This document shows, one piece after another, positions 42,035 to 50,822 of a stretch of DNA of 64,000 nucleotides. The stretch comes from Niastella sp. (GTDB lineage: Bacteria; Bacteroidota; Bacteroidia; Chitinophagales; Chitinophagaceae). The position numbers and the translations under genes were made by a program. Positions within the stretch are counted from its first letter, which is position 1. The number at the start of each line of letters is the position of its first letter. Under the pieces are notes generated by a model, which saw only the letters and a program-made list of their open reading frames with translations, was not told the origin of the DNA and searched no databases. The stretch lies in NCBI GenBank assembly GCA_016710595.1, contig JADJVM010000008.1, forward strand, positions 930,001 through 994,000, written 5' to 3'.

Positions 42035-42042
42035 TACATTTG
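42035..42042 (+). promoter_or_regulatory. guaA promoter, -7 box TACATTTG
   Basis: TACATTTG fits TAnnTTTG and lies 8 bp before the ATG at 42051, so the transcript would be nearly leaderless. A -33 TTG is not evident. Confidence 0.5.
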
Positions 42043-42050
42043 CAAGCTAT

Positions 42051-43583
42051 ATGGCCGAAAAAATATTTATACTCGATTTTGGATCACAATACACCCAATT
42101 AATAGCACGGGTTACCAGGGAACTTAATATATACTGTGAGATTATTCCTTACCATCAGCCTATTGATTTTACTCCCGATGTTATGGGGGTCATTTTATCC
42201 GGCTCCCCCTGTTCTGTAAATGAAAAAGATGCGCCCGAAGTAAATATACCCATGCTACTGAATAAAGTGCCTGTACTGGGTATTTGTTATGGAGCGCAAC
42301 TTACTGCCAAAATGTATGGGGGTGTAGTAAATAAAAGTAATAAAAGGGAATACGGAAGGGCACAATTAAAAATTAGCCAACCCTCTACTATCCTTAAAAA
42401 TATCAGCAACAATAGCCAGGTATGGATGAGCCATAGCGATTCCATACAGGAATTACCCGCTAATTTTACCATCATTGCACATACAGAAAGTATCCCGGTT
42501 GCTGCATTTGAAAACAAGGCAGGCCAAAACCCAATATATGGATTACAGTTTCACCCCGAAGTATTTCATAGCAAGGAAGGAAAAAATATTTTAAAAAATT
42601 TTTTACTGGAAATTTGTCAATGCCAAGCAGACTGGACACCCGCACATTTTATTACACAAACCGTTCAGGAACTTAAGAAGAAAATTGGTGAAGGGCGGGT
42701 AGTCATGGCGCTTAGTGGTGGGGTAGATAGTACCGTAGCGGCTACGCTTATACACAAAGCCATTGGCAACCGGTTACATGGGATTTTTGTAGATAATGGC
42801 GTTTTGCGTAAAAATGAATTTGAACAAGTATTGGCAGATTATAAAGAAATTGGTTTAAACGTTATGGGGATTGATGCCCAGCAATTTTTTTATGATGCCC
42901 TGGCGGGAAAAACTGCTCCCGAGGAAAAAAGGAAAGCGATCGGGAGATCATTTATTGAAATCTTCGACCGGGAGTCTCATAAACTTACCGGTATTGATTT
43001 CTTAGGCCAAGGCACTATTTATCCGGATGTAATTGAGTCAGTTTCGGTACATGGCCCTTCAGTTACCATTAAAAGCCACCATAATGTAGGTGGCTTACCC
43101 GAAACCATGAATTTAGCATTGGTAGAACCCCTGAGGCTTTTATTTAAAGATGAAGTACGACGTATTGGTGCAGAACTTGAATTACCGGCTCATATGCTAA
43201 GCCGGCACCCTTTTCCCGGCCCCGGCCTGGCCATAAGGATTCTGGGTGAAGTAACTGCAGATAAGGTACGGTTATTGCAAGAAGCAGATGAAGTTTATAT
43301 TTCAGCCTTAAAAAAGTTTAATTTATATGATGAAGTATGGCAGGCAGGAGCCATTTTATTACCGGTGAAAAGTGTAGGTGTAATGGGTGATGAAAGAACT
43401 TATGAATATACCATTGCATTAAGAGCTGTAACCTCGGTAGATGGTATGACGGCAGACTGGGCACAGCTTCCCTACGATTTCCTGGCTTTTGTAAGTAACG
43501 AAATTATAAACACTGTAAAAGGCATTAACCGTGTAGTATATGATATTAGTAGTAAACCCCCGGCCACCATTGAATGGGAGTAA
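42051..43583 (+). CDS. guaA: GMP synthase (glutamine-hydrolysing)
   Basis: GuaA converts XMP, ATP and glutamine to GMP. The 510-residue enzyme has a class I amidotransferase domain with LGICYGAQ (C79), FHPE (H169, E171), then an ATP-pyrophosphatase domain with the PP-loop SGGVDST (223-229), and the dimerisation domain ending KPPATIEWE, the universal C-terminus. The gene for the periplasmic-binding-fold protein starts 25 bp later on the same strand. No other purine gene is nearby. Confidence 0.97.
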   Translation: MAEKIFILDFGSQYTQLIARVTRELNIYCEIIPYHQPIDFTPDVMGVILSGSPCSVNEKDAPEVNIPMLLNKVPVLGICYGAQLTAKMYGGVVNKSNKREYGRAQLKISQPSTILKNISNNSQVWMSHSDSIQELPANFTIIAHTESIPVAAFENKAGQNPIYGLQFHPEVFHSKEGKNILKNFLLEICQCQADWTPAHFITQTVQELKKKIGEGRVVMALSGGVDSTVAATLIHKAIGNRLHGIFVDNGVLRKNEFEQVLADYKEIGLNVMGIDAQQFFYDALAGKTAPEEKRKAIGRSFIEIFDRESHKLTGIDFLGQGTIYPDVIESVSVHGPSVTIKSHHNVGGLPETMNLALVEPLRLLFKDEVRRIGAELELPAHMLSRHPFPGPGLAIRILGEVTADKVRLLQEADEVYISALKKFNLYDEVWQAGAILLPVKSVGVMGDERTYEYTIALRAVTSVDGMTADWAQLPYDFLAFVSNEIINTVKGINRVVYDISSKPPATIEWE

Positions 43584-43608
43584 ATTGAATGAAATTATGA
43601 TAAACCCA

Positions 43609-44829
43609 ATGAAATTTATTTTGCTTTTATTTGTTTTAACTTTTGCTTGTACAATTGGTAACGCACAGGTAAAAGATACTGCTGCAAAGCCTTTTGTTTT
43701 AAAAAGTGATCCCATCATCCCGGTAAATCATATCAACACTTACCATATTGCGATTTTTGCGCCATTGTACCTTGATTCGGCATTCAATGGCAATGATTAT
43801 CGCTATAATAAAAACTTTCCCCGTTTTACATTACCGGGTTTTGATTTTATACAAGGCGCCCAATTGGCATTAGACAGCCTGGGTATTAAAAACAGCAATA
43901 TTACGGCCAGTATTTATGATTCTAAATCATATAACCAACCTGTGGAAATGCTCATTGAAAACCATGCACTGGATAGTATAAACCTAATTATCGGTTCAGT
44001 AAAAGATATTGATTATACCCAACTCGCCAATTTTGCACAGCAAAAAAACATTCCCTTTTTATCTGCTACGTATCCCAATGATGGCGGCATTACCGCAAAC
44101 CCTTTTTTAGTGATCCTGAACCCCACTTTAAAGGCACATTGTGAAGCGATATTCAGTAATATTTTACAAAACCATGGAAGCAAAAATATTGTACTGGTTC
44201 GTAAACCCGGTAGCCAGGAAGATAAGGTAGCTACTTATTTTGATAACATCAATACACCCGATGGGAAACCGCTGTTGAAATTAAAAGTGCTGAATATAGA
44301 AAATGAAGACTTCTCGATGTTGAAAAATGCATTGGACAGCAACAAACAAAATATTATTATAGGTGGTAGTTTATCAGAATCTTTTGCTGCCAAATTGGCT
44401 ACTGTATGCAGCAATATAAATAAGGCCTACCCTACGCTCTTGTTTGGGATGCCTAATTGGGAAAATTTTTCTTTCGTAAATAATAAACCTTTAAAAGATT
44501 ACCCGGTATATTTTACCAGTTCCTATTACAATGGTAAATGGGATAATACCAGTAAGATGATCCTGGAAACATACAGGAATAAATACCAGGGCAACCCATC
44601 GGACCTTGTGTACAAAGGATATGAAACCGTTTACCAGTTTATAAACCTGATTACCAAATACCCGGATGACTACATGAGCCATTTAAATGATTATGGTACA
44701 AAAGTTTTTAGTGATTTTAATTTCAGGCCCGTGTTCTTAAGCCAGCAATCTAAGGTTCCGGATTATTTTGAAAACAAACATCTTTATTTTTTAAAAGCCA
44801 TGAATGGAAGCACCAGCAGGGTATGGTAA
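43609..44829 (+). CDS. Secreted protein with type 1 periplasmic-binding fold
   Basis: From ATG 43609 the product is 406 residues with a signal peptide (MKFILLLFVLTFACTIGNAQ); an ATG at 43597 is a slightly longer alternative. The body reads like a type 1 periplasmic-binding protein: YHIAIFAPLYLDSAF, FPRFTLPGFDFIQGAQLALDSLG, VGSVKDIDYTQLANFAQQKNIPFLSATYPND (split in parts), and a C-terminal FTSSYYNGKWDN. These resemble branched-chain amino-acid receptors, but no transporter genes are adjacent. The Bacteroidota group with this fold has unknown ligands. It is convergent with the thioredoxin-like gene, 2 bp between stops. Confidence 0.7.
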   Translation: MKFILLLFVLTFACTIGNAQVKDTAAKPFVLKSDPIIPVNHINTYHIAIFAPLYLDSAFNGNDYRYNKNFPRFTLPGFDFIQGAQLALDSLGIKNSNITASIYDSKSYNQPVEMLIENHALDSINLIIGSVKDIDYTQLANFAQQKNIPFLSATYPNDGGITANPFLVILNPTLKAHCEAIFSNILQNHGSKNIVLVRKPGSQEDKVATYFDNINTPDGKPLLKLKVLNIENEDFSMLKNALDSNKQNIIIGGSLSESFAAKLATVCSNINKAYPTLLFGMPNWENFSFVNNKPLKDYPVYFTSSYYNGKWDNTSKMILETYRNKYQGNPSDLVYKGYETVYQFINLITKYPDDYMSHLNDYGTKVFSDFNFRPVFLSQQSKVPDYFENKHLYFLKAMNGSTSRVW

Positions 44830-44831
44830 GC

Positions 44832-45362
44832 TTACCAGGCCCTTTGTAATGTTTGCTCAAATGCAGATAAGCTTTGCAACTTTTCTTTTTTTTCTCCAAA
44901 ATATTTTAAAGGGGCTTCTATTTCTGATGGCTTCATATAACCTGCAATGGGCGCCGGTACAGATGAAACAGAAGTAAGAAAAATGGTATTGGGAAACTCA
45001 AGTTGGCCATGGGTTAAATAGATGGCCAATTCATGAACTTTATTTTCGGCATCATATTTATAAATGGTATGATTGAACTTCACCGGTTTTTTAAACTCAG
45101 CATTAAATTTTATGGGATAATAATGTGCATTGATATAATCAGTAACCCTTTTATCCTTATAAGTACTTTTGTCCATTACTTTGCACCAGCCGCACCAATC
45201 AGTATAAACATCTATCAAAATTGGCCTTGGGCTATTTAAATACAAGGTATCTGCTGCATTAATATCTACCCAGTTCACTTTCCCTTTTGGGGCAAATGAC
45301 CAGGCTATGCATAGAATTAACAGAGAAACGGAAGCCAATTTCCACATTCGGGGTTGTATCAT
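44832..45362 (-). CDS. Thioredoxin-fold protein with CGWC site
   Basis: The 176-residue protein has an N-terminal hydrophobic segment (7-25), so it is periplasmic or membrane-anchored. The thioredoxin-like domain follows with IDVYTDWCGWCKVMD, where CGWC covers residues 57-60. This is the DUF255/thioredoxin_7-like group. It probably reduces or isomerises disulfides of envelope proteins; the partner is unknown. ATG 45362 is the start, with MWKLAS at 45347 an alternative. ubiX is divergent after 43 bp. Confidence 0.8.
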   Translation of the reverse strand: MIQPRMWKLASVSLLILCIAWSFAPKGKVNWVDINAADTLYLNSPRPILIDVYTDWCGWCKVMDKSTYKDKRVTDYINAHYYPIKFNAEFKKPVKFNHTIYKYDAENKVHELAIYLTHGQLEFPNTIFLTSVSSVPAPIAGYMKPSEIEAPLKYFGEKKEKLQSLSAFEQTLQRAW

Positions 45363-45405
45363 AAAATTGTTTTGTAGCTTACAGTATCAATAAAACGGCA
45401 AAGGA

Positions 45406-45972
45406 ATGCAAAAAATTGTGATTGCCATCACAGGTGCCAGTGGTGCCATATATGCAAAGCAAATATTAACAAAATTACAGCGCATACAATCAAAAGAACT
45501 GGAAGTGGCTGTTGTAATGACAGAGAATGCAAAAACAGTTTGGCAAACAGAATTGGAAGATTCCGCTTACCAAAAAATAAAATTTACCCAGTACAGCAAT
45601 TTTGATTTTAGTGCAGGTTTTGCTTCGGGTTCCGGAAATTACGGAACTATGATTATTATACCTTGTAGTATGGGAACATTGGGGCGTATCGCCAATGGGA
45701 TTTCAAATGATTTAATAAGCCGGGCAGCAGATGTAATTTTAAAAGAAAGAAGAAAACTCATTTGTGTAGCCAGGGAAACACCCTATAACTTAGTGCATAT
45801 CCGCAATATGGAAACCATCACATTGGCAGGAGGAATTATTTGCCCCGCCACGCCCTCATTTTATAGCAAGCCACAAACCGTAGAAGCATTAGCTGCAACG
45901 GTGGTGGACCGGGTTTTAGATTTGGCCGGCCTCCCTATTGATACCTACCGATGGGGCGTTCAAAAAAAATAA
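45406..45972 (+). CDS. ubiX: UbiX family flavin prenyltransferase
   Basis: UbiX joins dimethylallyl phosphate (or diphosphate) to reduced FMN, making the prenylated flavin used by UbiD-type decarboxylases. The 188-residue product has ITGASGAIYA (8-17), a central MIIIPCSMGTLGRIANGISNDLISRAADV (split here as recognisable parts), RRKLICVARETPYN and AGGIICPATPSFY. Length is normal. UbiD is not in the window, so the target pathway (quinone synthesis or another decarboxylation) cannot be read here. A hairpin terminator follows, shared with lolA from the other side. Confidence 0.93.
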   Translation: MQKIVIAITGASGAIYAKQILTKLQRIQSKELEVAVVMTENAKTVWQTELEDSAYQKIKFTQYSNFDFSAGFASGSGNYGTMIIIPCSMGTLGRIANGISNDLISRAADVILKERRKLICVARETPYNLVHIRNMETITLAGGIICPATPSFYSKPQTVEALAATVVDRVLDLAGLPIDTYRWGVQKK

Positions 45973-45993
45973 GCCCCAATAAGTAACCGGGGC
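45973..45993. terminator. Bidirectional terminator between ubiX and lolA
   Basis: GCCCC (45973-45977) pairs with GGGGC (45989-45993). On the minus strand it is followed by TTA and a run of eight T (within the last codons of ubiX); on the plus strand a looser T-run comes 9 bp later. It serves the convergent lolA and ubiX genes. Confidence 0.65.
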
Positions 45994-46017
45994 ATTAAAA
46001 TATTTTTTATGGAATCA

Positions 46018-46677
46018 TTACCTGAGATCTACTACTTCTACTCCCGGGTATTTTTTTGCATCAAATACAAACATGGCATCAGCAATCGGGCTATTTGTCT
46101 TTAATGCCGATGTACTGTAAGTGTACCGGTTCCCGTTCTTTTCAAAAATTTTTGTTGCGCTTATTACATTATTTTCCACATATACCAATACTTTATGGAA
46201 AGGCTTCGTTTTATCAATCGGCGTCAATTCTATTTCTTTCATATTCTTACCATTCATTTTTACCAGGCCATTTAATTTATATAAGAAGGCTTTATCGTAA
46301 AAATTAGTAAATAATTTTTGGGGTGTAATGGAATTTGCAGTGGGATCAATCTTTGTGATGGTTACTTCATTAGATGCTTTATCATAGGTCCATACATTTG
46401 ACCCATCAGAAAAAATTTCCTGGCCGTTAATACTTACCCGGTAATTGGTACCTTTCATATACACTTTACCTGTTTTAGTACCCAATGATTTACCGGTGCT
46501 ATTTTCAATTTTAAGGGTAAAATTTGCCTGAACGGTTTTGTAAGTTTTAAATTTAGCGCTTACAGCATCCAACACTTTTTTTGCTTCAGGATCGCTGCTT
46601 CCCATTCCTTTAGGCACTTGTGCATGAGAAAATAAAACGGTTAGCAATAAAAAAGATAATAAGGATAATTTATTCAT
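46018..46677 (-). CDS. LolA-like outer-membrane lipoprotein carrier
   Basis: The 219-residue periplasmic protein has a signal peptide (MNKLSLLSFLLLTVLFSHAQ) and the LolA fold. It has VSAKFKTYKTVQANFTLKI near the start, GKVYMKGTNYRVSINGQEIFSDG and VWTYDKASNEVTI (in parts), typical of the Bacteroidota LolA family that shields lipoprotein acyl chains in transit to the outer membrane. LolB is absent in this phylum, so the receptor is unknown. It is monocistronic, with a -7 box at 46706 and a hairpin terminator after it. Confidence 0.83.
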   Translation of the reverse strand: MNKLSLLSFLLLTVLFSHAQVPKGMGSSDPEAKKVLDAVSAKFKTYKTVQANFTLKIENSTGKSLGTKTGKVYMKGTNYRVSINGQEIFSDGSNVWTYDKASNEVTITKIDPTANSITPQKLFTNFYDKAFLYKLNGLVKMNGKNMKEIELTPIDKTKPFHKVLVYVENNVISATKIFEKNGNRYTYSTSALKTNSPIADAMFVFDAKKYPGVEVVDLR

Positions 46678-46705
46678 TGATCAATTGATTACTTTAAAAT
46701 GGTTG

Positions 46706-46713
46706 CAAAGATA
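46706..46713 (-). promoter_or_regulatory. Promoter of the LolA-like gene, -7 box TATCTTTG
   Basis: TATCTTTG on the minus strand fits TAnnTTTG and lies 28 bp before the ATG at 46677. No TTG is visible at the expected spacing. Confidence 0.5.
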
Positions 46714-46897
46714 AGAATAAGACCCTTTTATCTACTTCCTGTTTAATCAAAAAAGATAAGAAACTGTTAATACCCGTCGGCCTAATCATATTTTAGGGTT
46801 ACAAATCTTTTATTCTGAAATGAATATTTAAATTGCAATCACTTCAACTCTACTTTTTGATTCATCGCTAAATCAAAAAATTTAATTCATAAACAAT

Positions 46898-48094
46898 ATG
46901 GAAAAAAACATTGCCTTATCACAACGGGAGAGTTATACGCCCTCGTCATTTACCCACTTTTTATGGTGGCTCGCTACTGCCGAAAAAGAAATGATTACCG
47001 ATGCACTCATAGACCGGAACCGTTATCGCATTATTGGTATGACCGTATTGGGAACCTGGCTTTTTGCAACCACTACGTGGACGTATTTTTTTAGCACGAT
47101 GGTTACTGATCCATTCATTTATATTTCACTGGGGTTATTCATGGGCTTCATCATCCTGAGTATTGACCGGGCACTCATAAAAGGGATAACCAAAAACAAT
47201 AAACGAAAACTCACGCCACTGTTGCTAAGGGGCTTATTGGCTTTAACTATCGGCAACTTTATGGCACAACCTGCGGTATTGTATATGTTTGATAAAGAAA
47301 TAAAAGTGCAAACCTCGTTTGATAATGAAAATAAAAAGATCGCTAAAAGAACAGAACTTGATTCTTTATTTAAAAATCAAAAAGTAGAACTCATTGATAA
47401 TAAAAATAAACTCCTGGGGCAGGATGAAACCCGCTACCAGGAAATGTTGACGGCAAAAGATCATTTTCTTGCAGAAACCGATGGAAGCGGTGGAAGCGGG
47501 AAAGTTGGAATCAGTACGATTGCTAAAGCGAAACTAAAAGAATATCAAAAATTAGATTCTGCATACCGGGTAATGGCATCTATCAATAAAATAAAAACAG
47601 ATTCTATTGATGTGGCGCTGGCAACGGTGGCCATTAAAATTAAAAAAGAAGAAGCCGGTTTTGAATCACTGATGAACGATGGTTTTTTAACCCGTATTGA
47701 AGCTTTGACACATTTATTGGATAAAAATAAAGCTTTGCAATACCGTTATTATCTTATTGTATTCATTTTAATGTTGATTGAACTCATGCCCGTAATTGCA
47801 AAGACAATTTTACCTACCGGCACTTATGATGAAAAAGTAAAATTGCGGGAAGCAATGGAAATAGAAATGGCATCTTATAACATACAAAGGGAACAATTAC
47901 TGAAAGAAGCCTATAATCAAATGGCGTTTGAAAATGATAAAGAAGCTATCAGCGCATTTTTTTCATTCACTAAAGCTGATAGAAATGAAAAAATAAAAGC
48001 ATTTAGTCAGCGCTGGCGAGATGAGCACCATCAAAGTTTTGACGGCCTTTGGGAAAAAATGAAAAAAGATATCATATCCAAGCAGGAAAATTAA
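46898..48094 (+). CDS. DUF4407 membrane protein
   Basis: The 398-residue protein has the DUF4407 layout. FLWWLATAEKEMITDALIDRNRYR is the signature near residues 22-45, two transmembrane pairs are near 46-125, a long charged coiled-coil-like region spans about 130-290, then one more membrane segment (YYLIVFILMLIELMPVIAKT, 286-305) and a soluble tail. The biological role is unknown. No defence or conjugation genes adjoin it here. mutS follows after about 60 bp on the same strand with its own -7 box. Confidence 0.82.
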   Translation: MEKNIALSQRESYTPSSFTHFLWWLATAEKEMITDALIDRNRYRIIGMTVLGTWLFATTTWTYFFSTMVTDPFIYISLGLFMGFIILSIDRALIKGITKNNKRKLTPLLLRGLLALTIGNFMAQPAVLYMFDKEIKVQTSFDNENKKIAKRTELDSLFKNQKVELIDNKNKLLGQDETRYQEMLTAKDHFLAETDGSGGSGKVGISTIAKAKLKEYQKLDSAYRVMASINKIKTDSIDVALATVAIKIKKEEAGFESLMNDGFLTRIEALTHLLDKNKALQYRYYLIVFILMLIELMPVIAKTILPTGTYDEKVKLREAMEIEMASYNIQREQLLKEAYNQMAFENDKEAISAFFSFTKADRNEKIKAFSQRWRDEHHQSFDGLWEKMKKDIISKQEN

Positions 48095-48140
48095 ATATTC
48101 ACAACTACCGGTATCATTTAATTACGAGAAGGCAATTCCT

Positions 48141-48148
48141 TATTTTTG
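48141..48148 (+). promoter_or_regulatory. mutS promoter, -7 box TATTTTTG
   Basis: TATTTTTG fits TAnnTTTG. Its last three bases are an in-frame TTG, which would give a false upstream start for mutS. The ATG at 48155 is only 6 bp after the box, so the mRNA would be nearly leaderless. Confidence 0.5.
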
Positions 48149-48154
48149 CCCACT

Positions 48155-50758
48155 ATGGCAAAAGCTGCTGGCGATACCCCATTAATGCAACAACACAATG
48201 CCATCAAGGCTAAATACCCTGATGCCATCCTGCTTTTCAGGGTAGGTGATTTTTATGAAACTTTTGGCCAGGATGCCATCATTACCTCCCGGGTACTGGG
48301 TATCACCCTTACCAAAAGAAACAATGGCAGTGCAGGATCTTCTGAATTGGCCGGTTTTCCGCATCATGGGCTGGATACCTATTTACATAAATTGGTAAAA
48401 GCCGGTTACCGGGTGGCTATTTGCGATCAATTAGAAGACCCCAAAGCGGCAAAAGGAATTGTAAAAAGGGGCGTAACAGAATTGGTAACACCCGGCGTAG
48501 CAACCAGCGATAAATTATTAGAACATAATAATAATAATTTTTTAGCAGCGCTTCACTTTTCTGATGACCTTATTGGCAGTGCTTTTTTGGATATTTCAAC
48601 CGGTGAATTTTTTATTGCAGAAGGTAACAAGGAGTACACTGATAAATTATTGCAAAGCCTGCAACCGGCCGAAGTGATTTTTGAACGGAATAAACAAAAA
48701 TTATTTAAAGAATATTTTGGGCCCCATTTTTTCACCTATACTTTAGATGAATGGATTTTTAGCACGGTGTATGCAGCCGAAAACTTATTAAAGCATTTTG
48801 GAACCCACAGCCTGAAAGGTTTTGGGGTAGAGGAAATGCCGATGGGTATAATTGCTTCAGGAGCCATATTGCATTACCTGAAAGACACAGAACATCCGAA
48901 CCTGCAGCACATTACCAGCCTGCAACGAATAAACCGTGAAGATCATTTATGGATGGACAGGTTTACGATTAGGAACCTGGAACTCATCAGCAACCGTGCC
49001 GATGAACATACCCTTTTTAAAACCATCAACCACACAGTATCGCCCATGGGTGCCAGGTTGCTTCGCCGCTGGCTGCTCATGCCGCTCAACAACCTAATGA
49101 GTATTAATGAAAGGCTCGATACGGTTGAATACCTAATTAAAGAAACGGATAACCGAAATAAAATTACACAACACATAAAACTTGCCGGGGATGTAGAAAG
49201 GTTATCGGCAAAAGTGCCATTAAAAAAAATAAATCCCAGGGAAGTGTTGCAAATTGCCCGGGGCCTGCAACAAACTTTAGCATTAAAAGAAATTTGCGAA
49301 GCATCAACAAATACTTATTTAAAAAGATTGGGTTCATCACTAAACGGTTGTTCGTATATTTTAGAAAAAATCACAAAGGAAATTAATGAAAACCCACCTG
49401 CTGCCATTAACAAAGGCGGATTGATAACCCCCGGCATACATGCAGAACTGGATGAGCTGAGAGAAATTGCAAAGGGAGGAAAAAATTATTTAATCCAGAT
49501 GCAACAAAAAGAAGCGGGCATAACCGGGATATCTTCTTTAAAGATCGGGTTTAATAATGTATTTGGATATTATCTTGAAGTAACGAACCTGCATAAATCT
49601 AAAGTACCCGAAAGCTGGATAAGGAAACAAACACTTGCGAATGCAGAAAGATACATTACACCGGAGCTAAAAGAATATGAAGAAAAAATAACAGGTGCCG
49701 AAGATAAAATTTTACAAATAGAACAAAGCCTGTTCCAGGAATTGCTAAACGAATTGCAGGATTATATTGCACCCATGCAGGTAAATGGTCATGTAATGGC
49801 AGTATTAGATTGCCTTTGTTGTTTTGCCAGCATTGCGTTACAATACAAATACAAGAAACCCATTTTGCATGAAGGCAATGAACTGGAGTTAAAAGAAAGC
49901 CGTCACCCTGTAATAGAAAGAAACCTGCCTGCTACCGAACAATACATCAGCAATGATATTACACTGAACAATGAAACGCAGCAACTTATTATTTTAACCG
50001 GGCCCAACATGAGTGGTAAGAGCGCCATCCTGAGGCAAACAGCGTTGATTACATTAATGGCACACCTGGGAAGTTTTGTTCCTGCAACAGCAGCAAAAAT
50101 ACCCCTCACAGATAAAATATTTACACGTGTGGGTGCCAATGACAACCTGAGTGGTGGTGAGAGTACATTTATGGTTGAGATGAATGAAACGGCAAGTATC
50201 ATCAATAATCTTTCTGATAAAAGCCTGATCTTATTAGATGAAATTGGCAGGGGAACTTCTACTTACGATGGAATTTCCATTGCATGGAGTATTGCAGAAT
50301 ATTTGCACGAGAGCCCACACAAACCCAAAACATTATTTGCTACGCATTACCATGAATTAAATGAATTGGAACATCGCTTTGCCCGAATAAAAAATTATCA
50401 TATTACCAATAAAGAGGTTGGCAACAAAGTAATTTTTTTAAGAAAACTGGCTCCCGGTGGTAGTACGCATAGTTTTGGTATTCATGTAGCCAGAATGGCG
50501 GGCATGCCTCCCAGCCTCATCAACCGGGCCAATGAATTGCTGGCCCTCTTAGAAGAAAAAAATGCTGATGGACAAAAAGAAAATATAAAAGACAAAATAA
50601 AAGAAGTAGCATTGCCAAAAATGCAACTCAGTATTTTTGATGCACATTCTGCTACTTTTGAAGAAATACGCCAATTGCTTGAAACAGTAGATATCAACAG
50701 GCTTACCCCTGTTGAAGCCTTGTTAAAATTGCAGGAAATAAAGAATAAAATTAAATAA
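48155..50758 (+). CDS. mutS: DNA mismatch repair protein MutS
   Basis: MutS recognises mismatches and recruits MutL. The 867-residue product (ATG 48155) has the mismatch-reading F-Y-E (GDFYETFG, F33 and E35), the connector and lever domains, and the ABC-type ATPase with GPNMSGKS (616-623), ESTFMVEM and LLDEIGRGTSTYDG, and FATHYHEL. The C-terminal dimerisation segment is present. The length matches MutS1 and excludes MutS2. mutL is not in the window. The CHU_C gene follows 64 bp later. Confidence 0.97.
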   Translation: MAKAAGDTPLMQQHNAIKAKYPDAILLFRVGDFYETFGQDAIITSRVLGITLTKRNNGSAGSSELAGFPHHGLDTYLHKLVKAGYRVAICDQLEDPKAAKGIVKRGVTELVTPGVATSDKLLEHNNNNFLAALHFSDDLIGSAFLDISTGEFFIAEGNKEYTDKLLQSLQPAEVIFERNKQKLFKEYFGPHFFTYTLDEWIFSTVYAAENLLKHFGTHSLKGFGVEEMPMGIIASGAILHYLKDTEHPNLQHITSLQRINREDHLWMDRFTIRNLELISNRADEHTLFKTINHTVSPMGARLLRRWLLMPLNNLMSINERLDTVEYLIKETDNRNKITQHIKLAGDVERLSAKVPLKKINPREVLQIARGLQQTLALKEICEASTNTYLKRLGSSLNGCSYILEKITKEINENPPAAINKGGLITPGIHAELDELREIAKGGKNYLIQMQQKEAGITGISSLKIGFNNVFGYYLEVTNLHKSKVPESWIRKQTLANAERYITPELKEYEEKITGAEDKILQIEQSLFQELLNELQDYIAPMQVNGHVMAVLDCLCCFASIALQYKYKKPILHEGNELELKESRHPVIERNLPATEQYISNDITLNNETQQLIILTGPNMSGKSAILRQTALITLMAHLGSFVPATAAKIPLTDKIFTRVGANDNLSGGESTFMVEMNETASIINNLSDKSLILLDEIGRGTSTYDGISIAWSIAEYLHESPHKPKTLFATHYHELNELEHRFARIKNYHITNKEVGNKVIFLRKLAPGGSTHSFGIHVARMAGMPPSLINRANELLALLEEKNADGQKENIKDKIKEVALPKMQLSIFDAHSATFEEIRQLLETVDINRLTPVEALLKLQEIKNKIK

Positions 50759-50822
50759 TGAAAATGGCCATTATATCTTGTGCAACAATTTAACTATTTA
50801 TGTAGTCTTTCTACTTAACATC

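Noticed and set aside
46898..48094. DUF4407 protein as part of a defence or conjugation system
   Set aside because: The neighbours are lolA and mutS; no nuclease, toxin or transfer gene is nearby.
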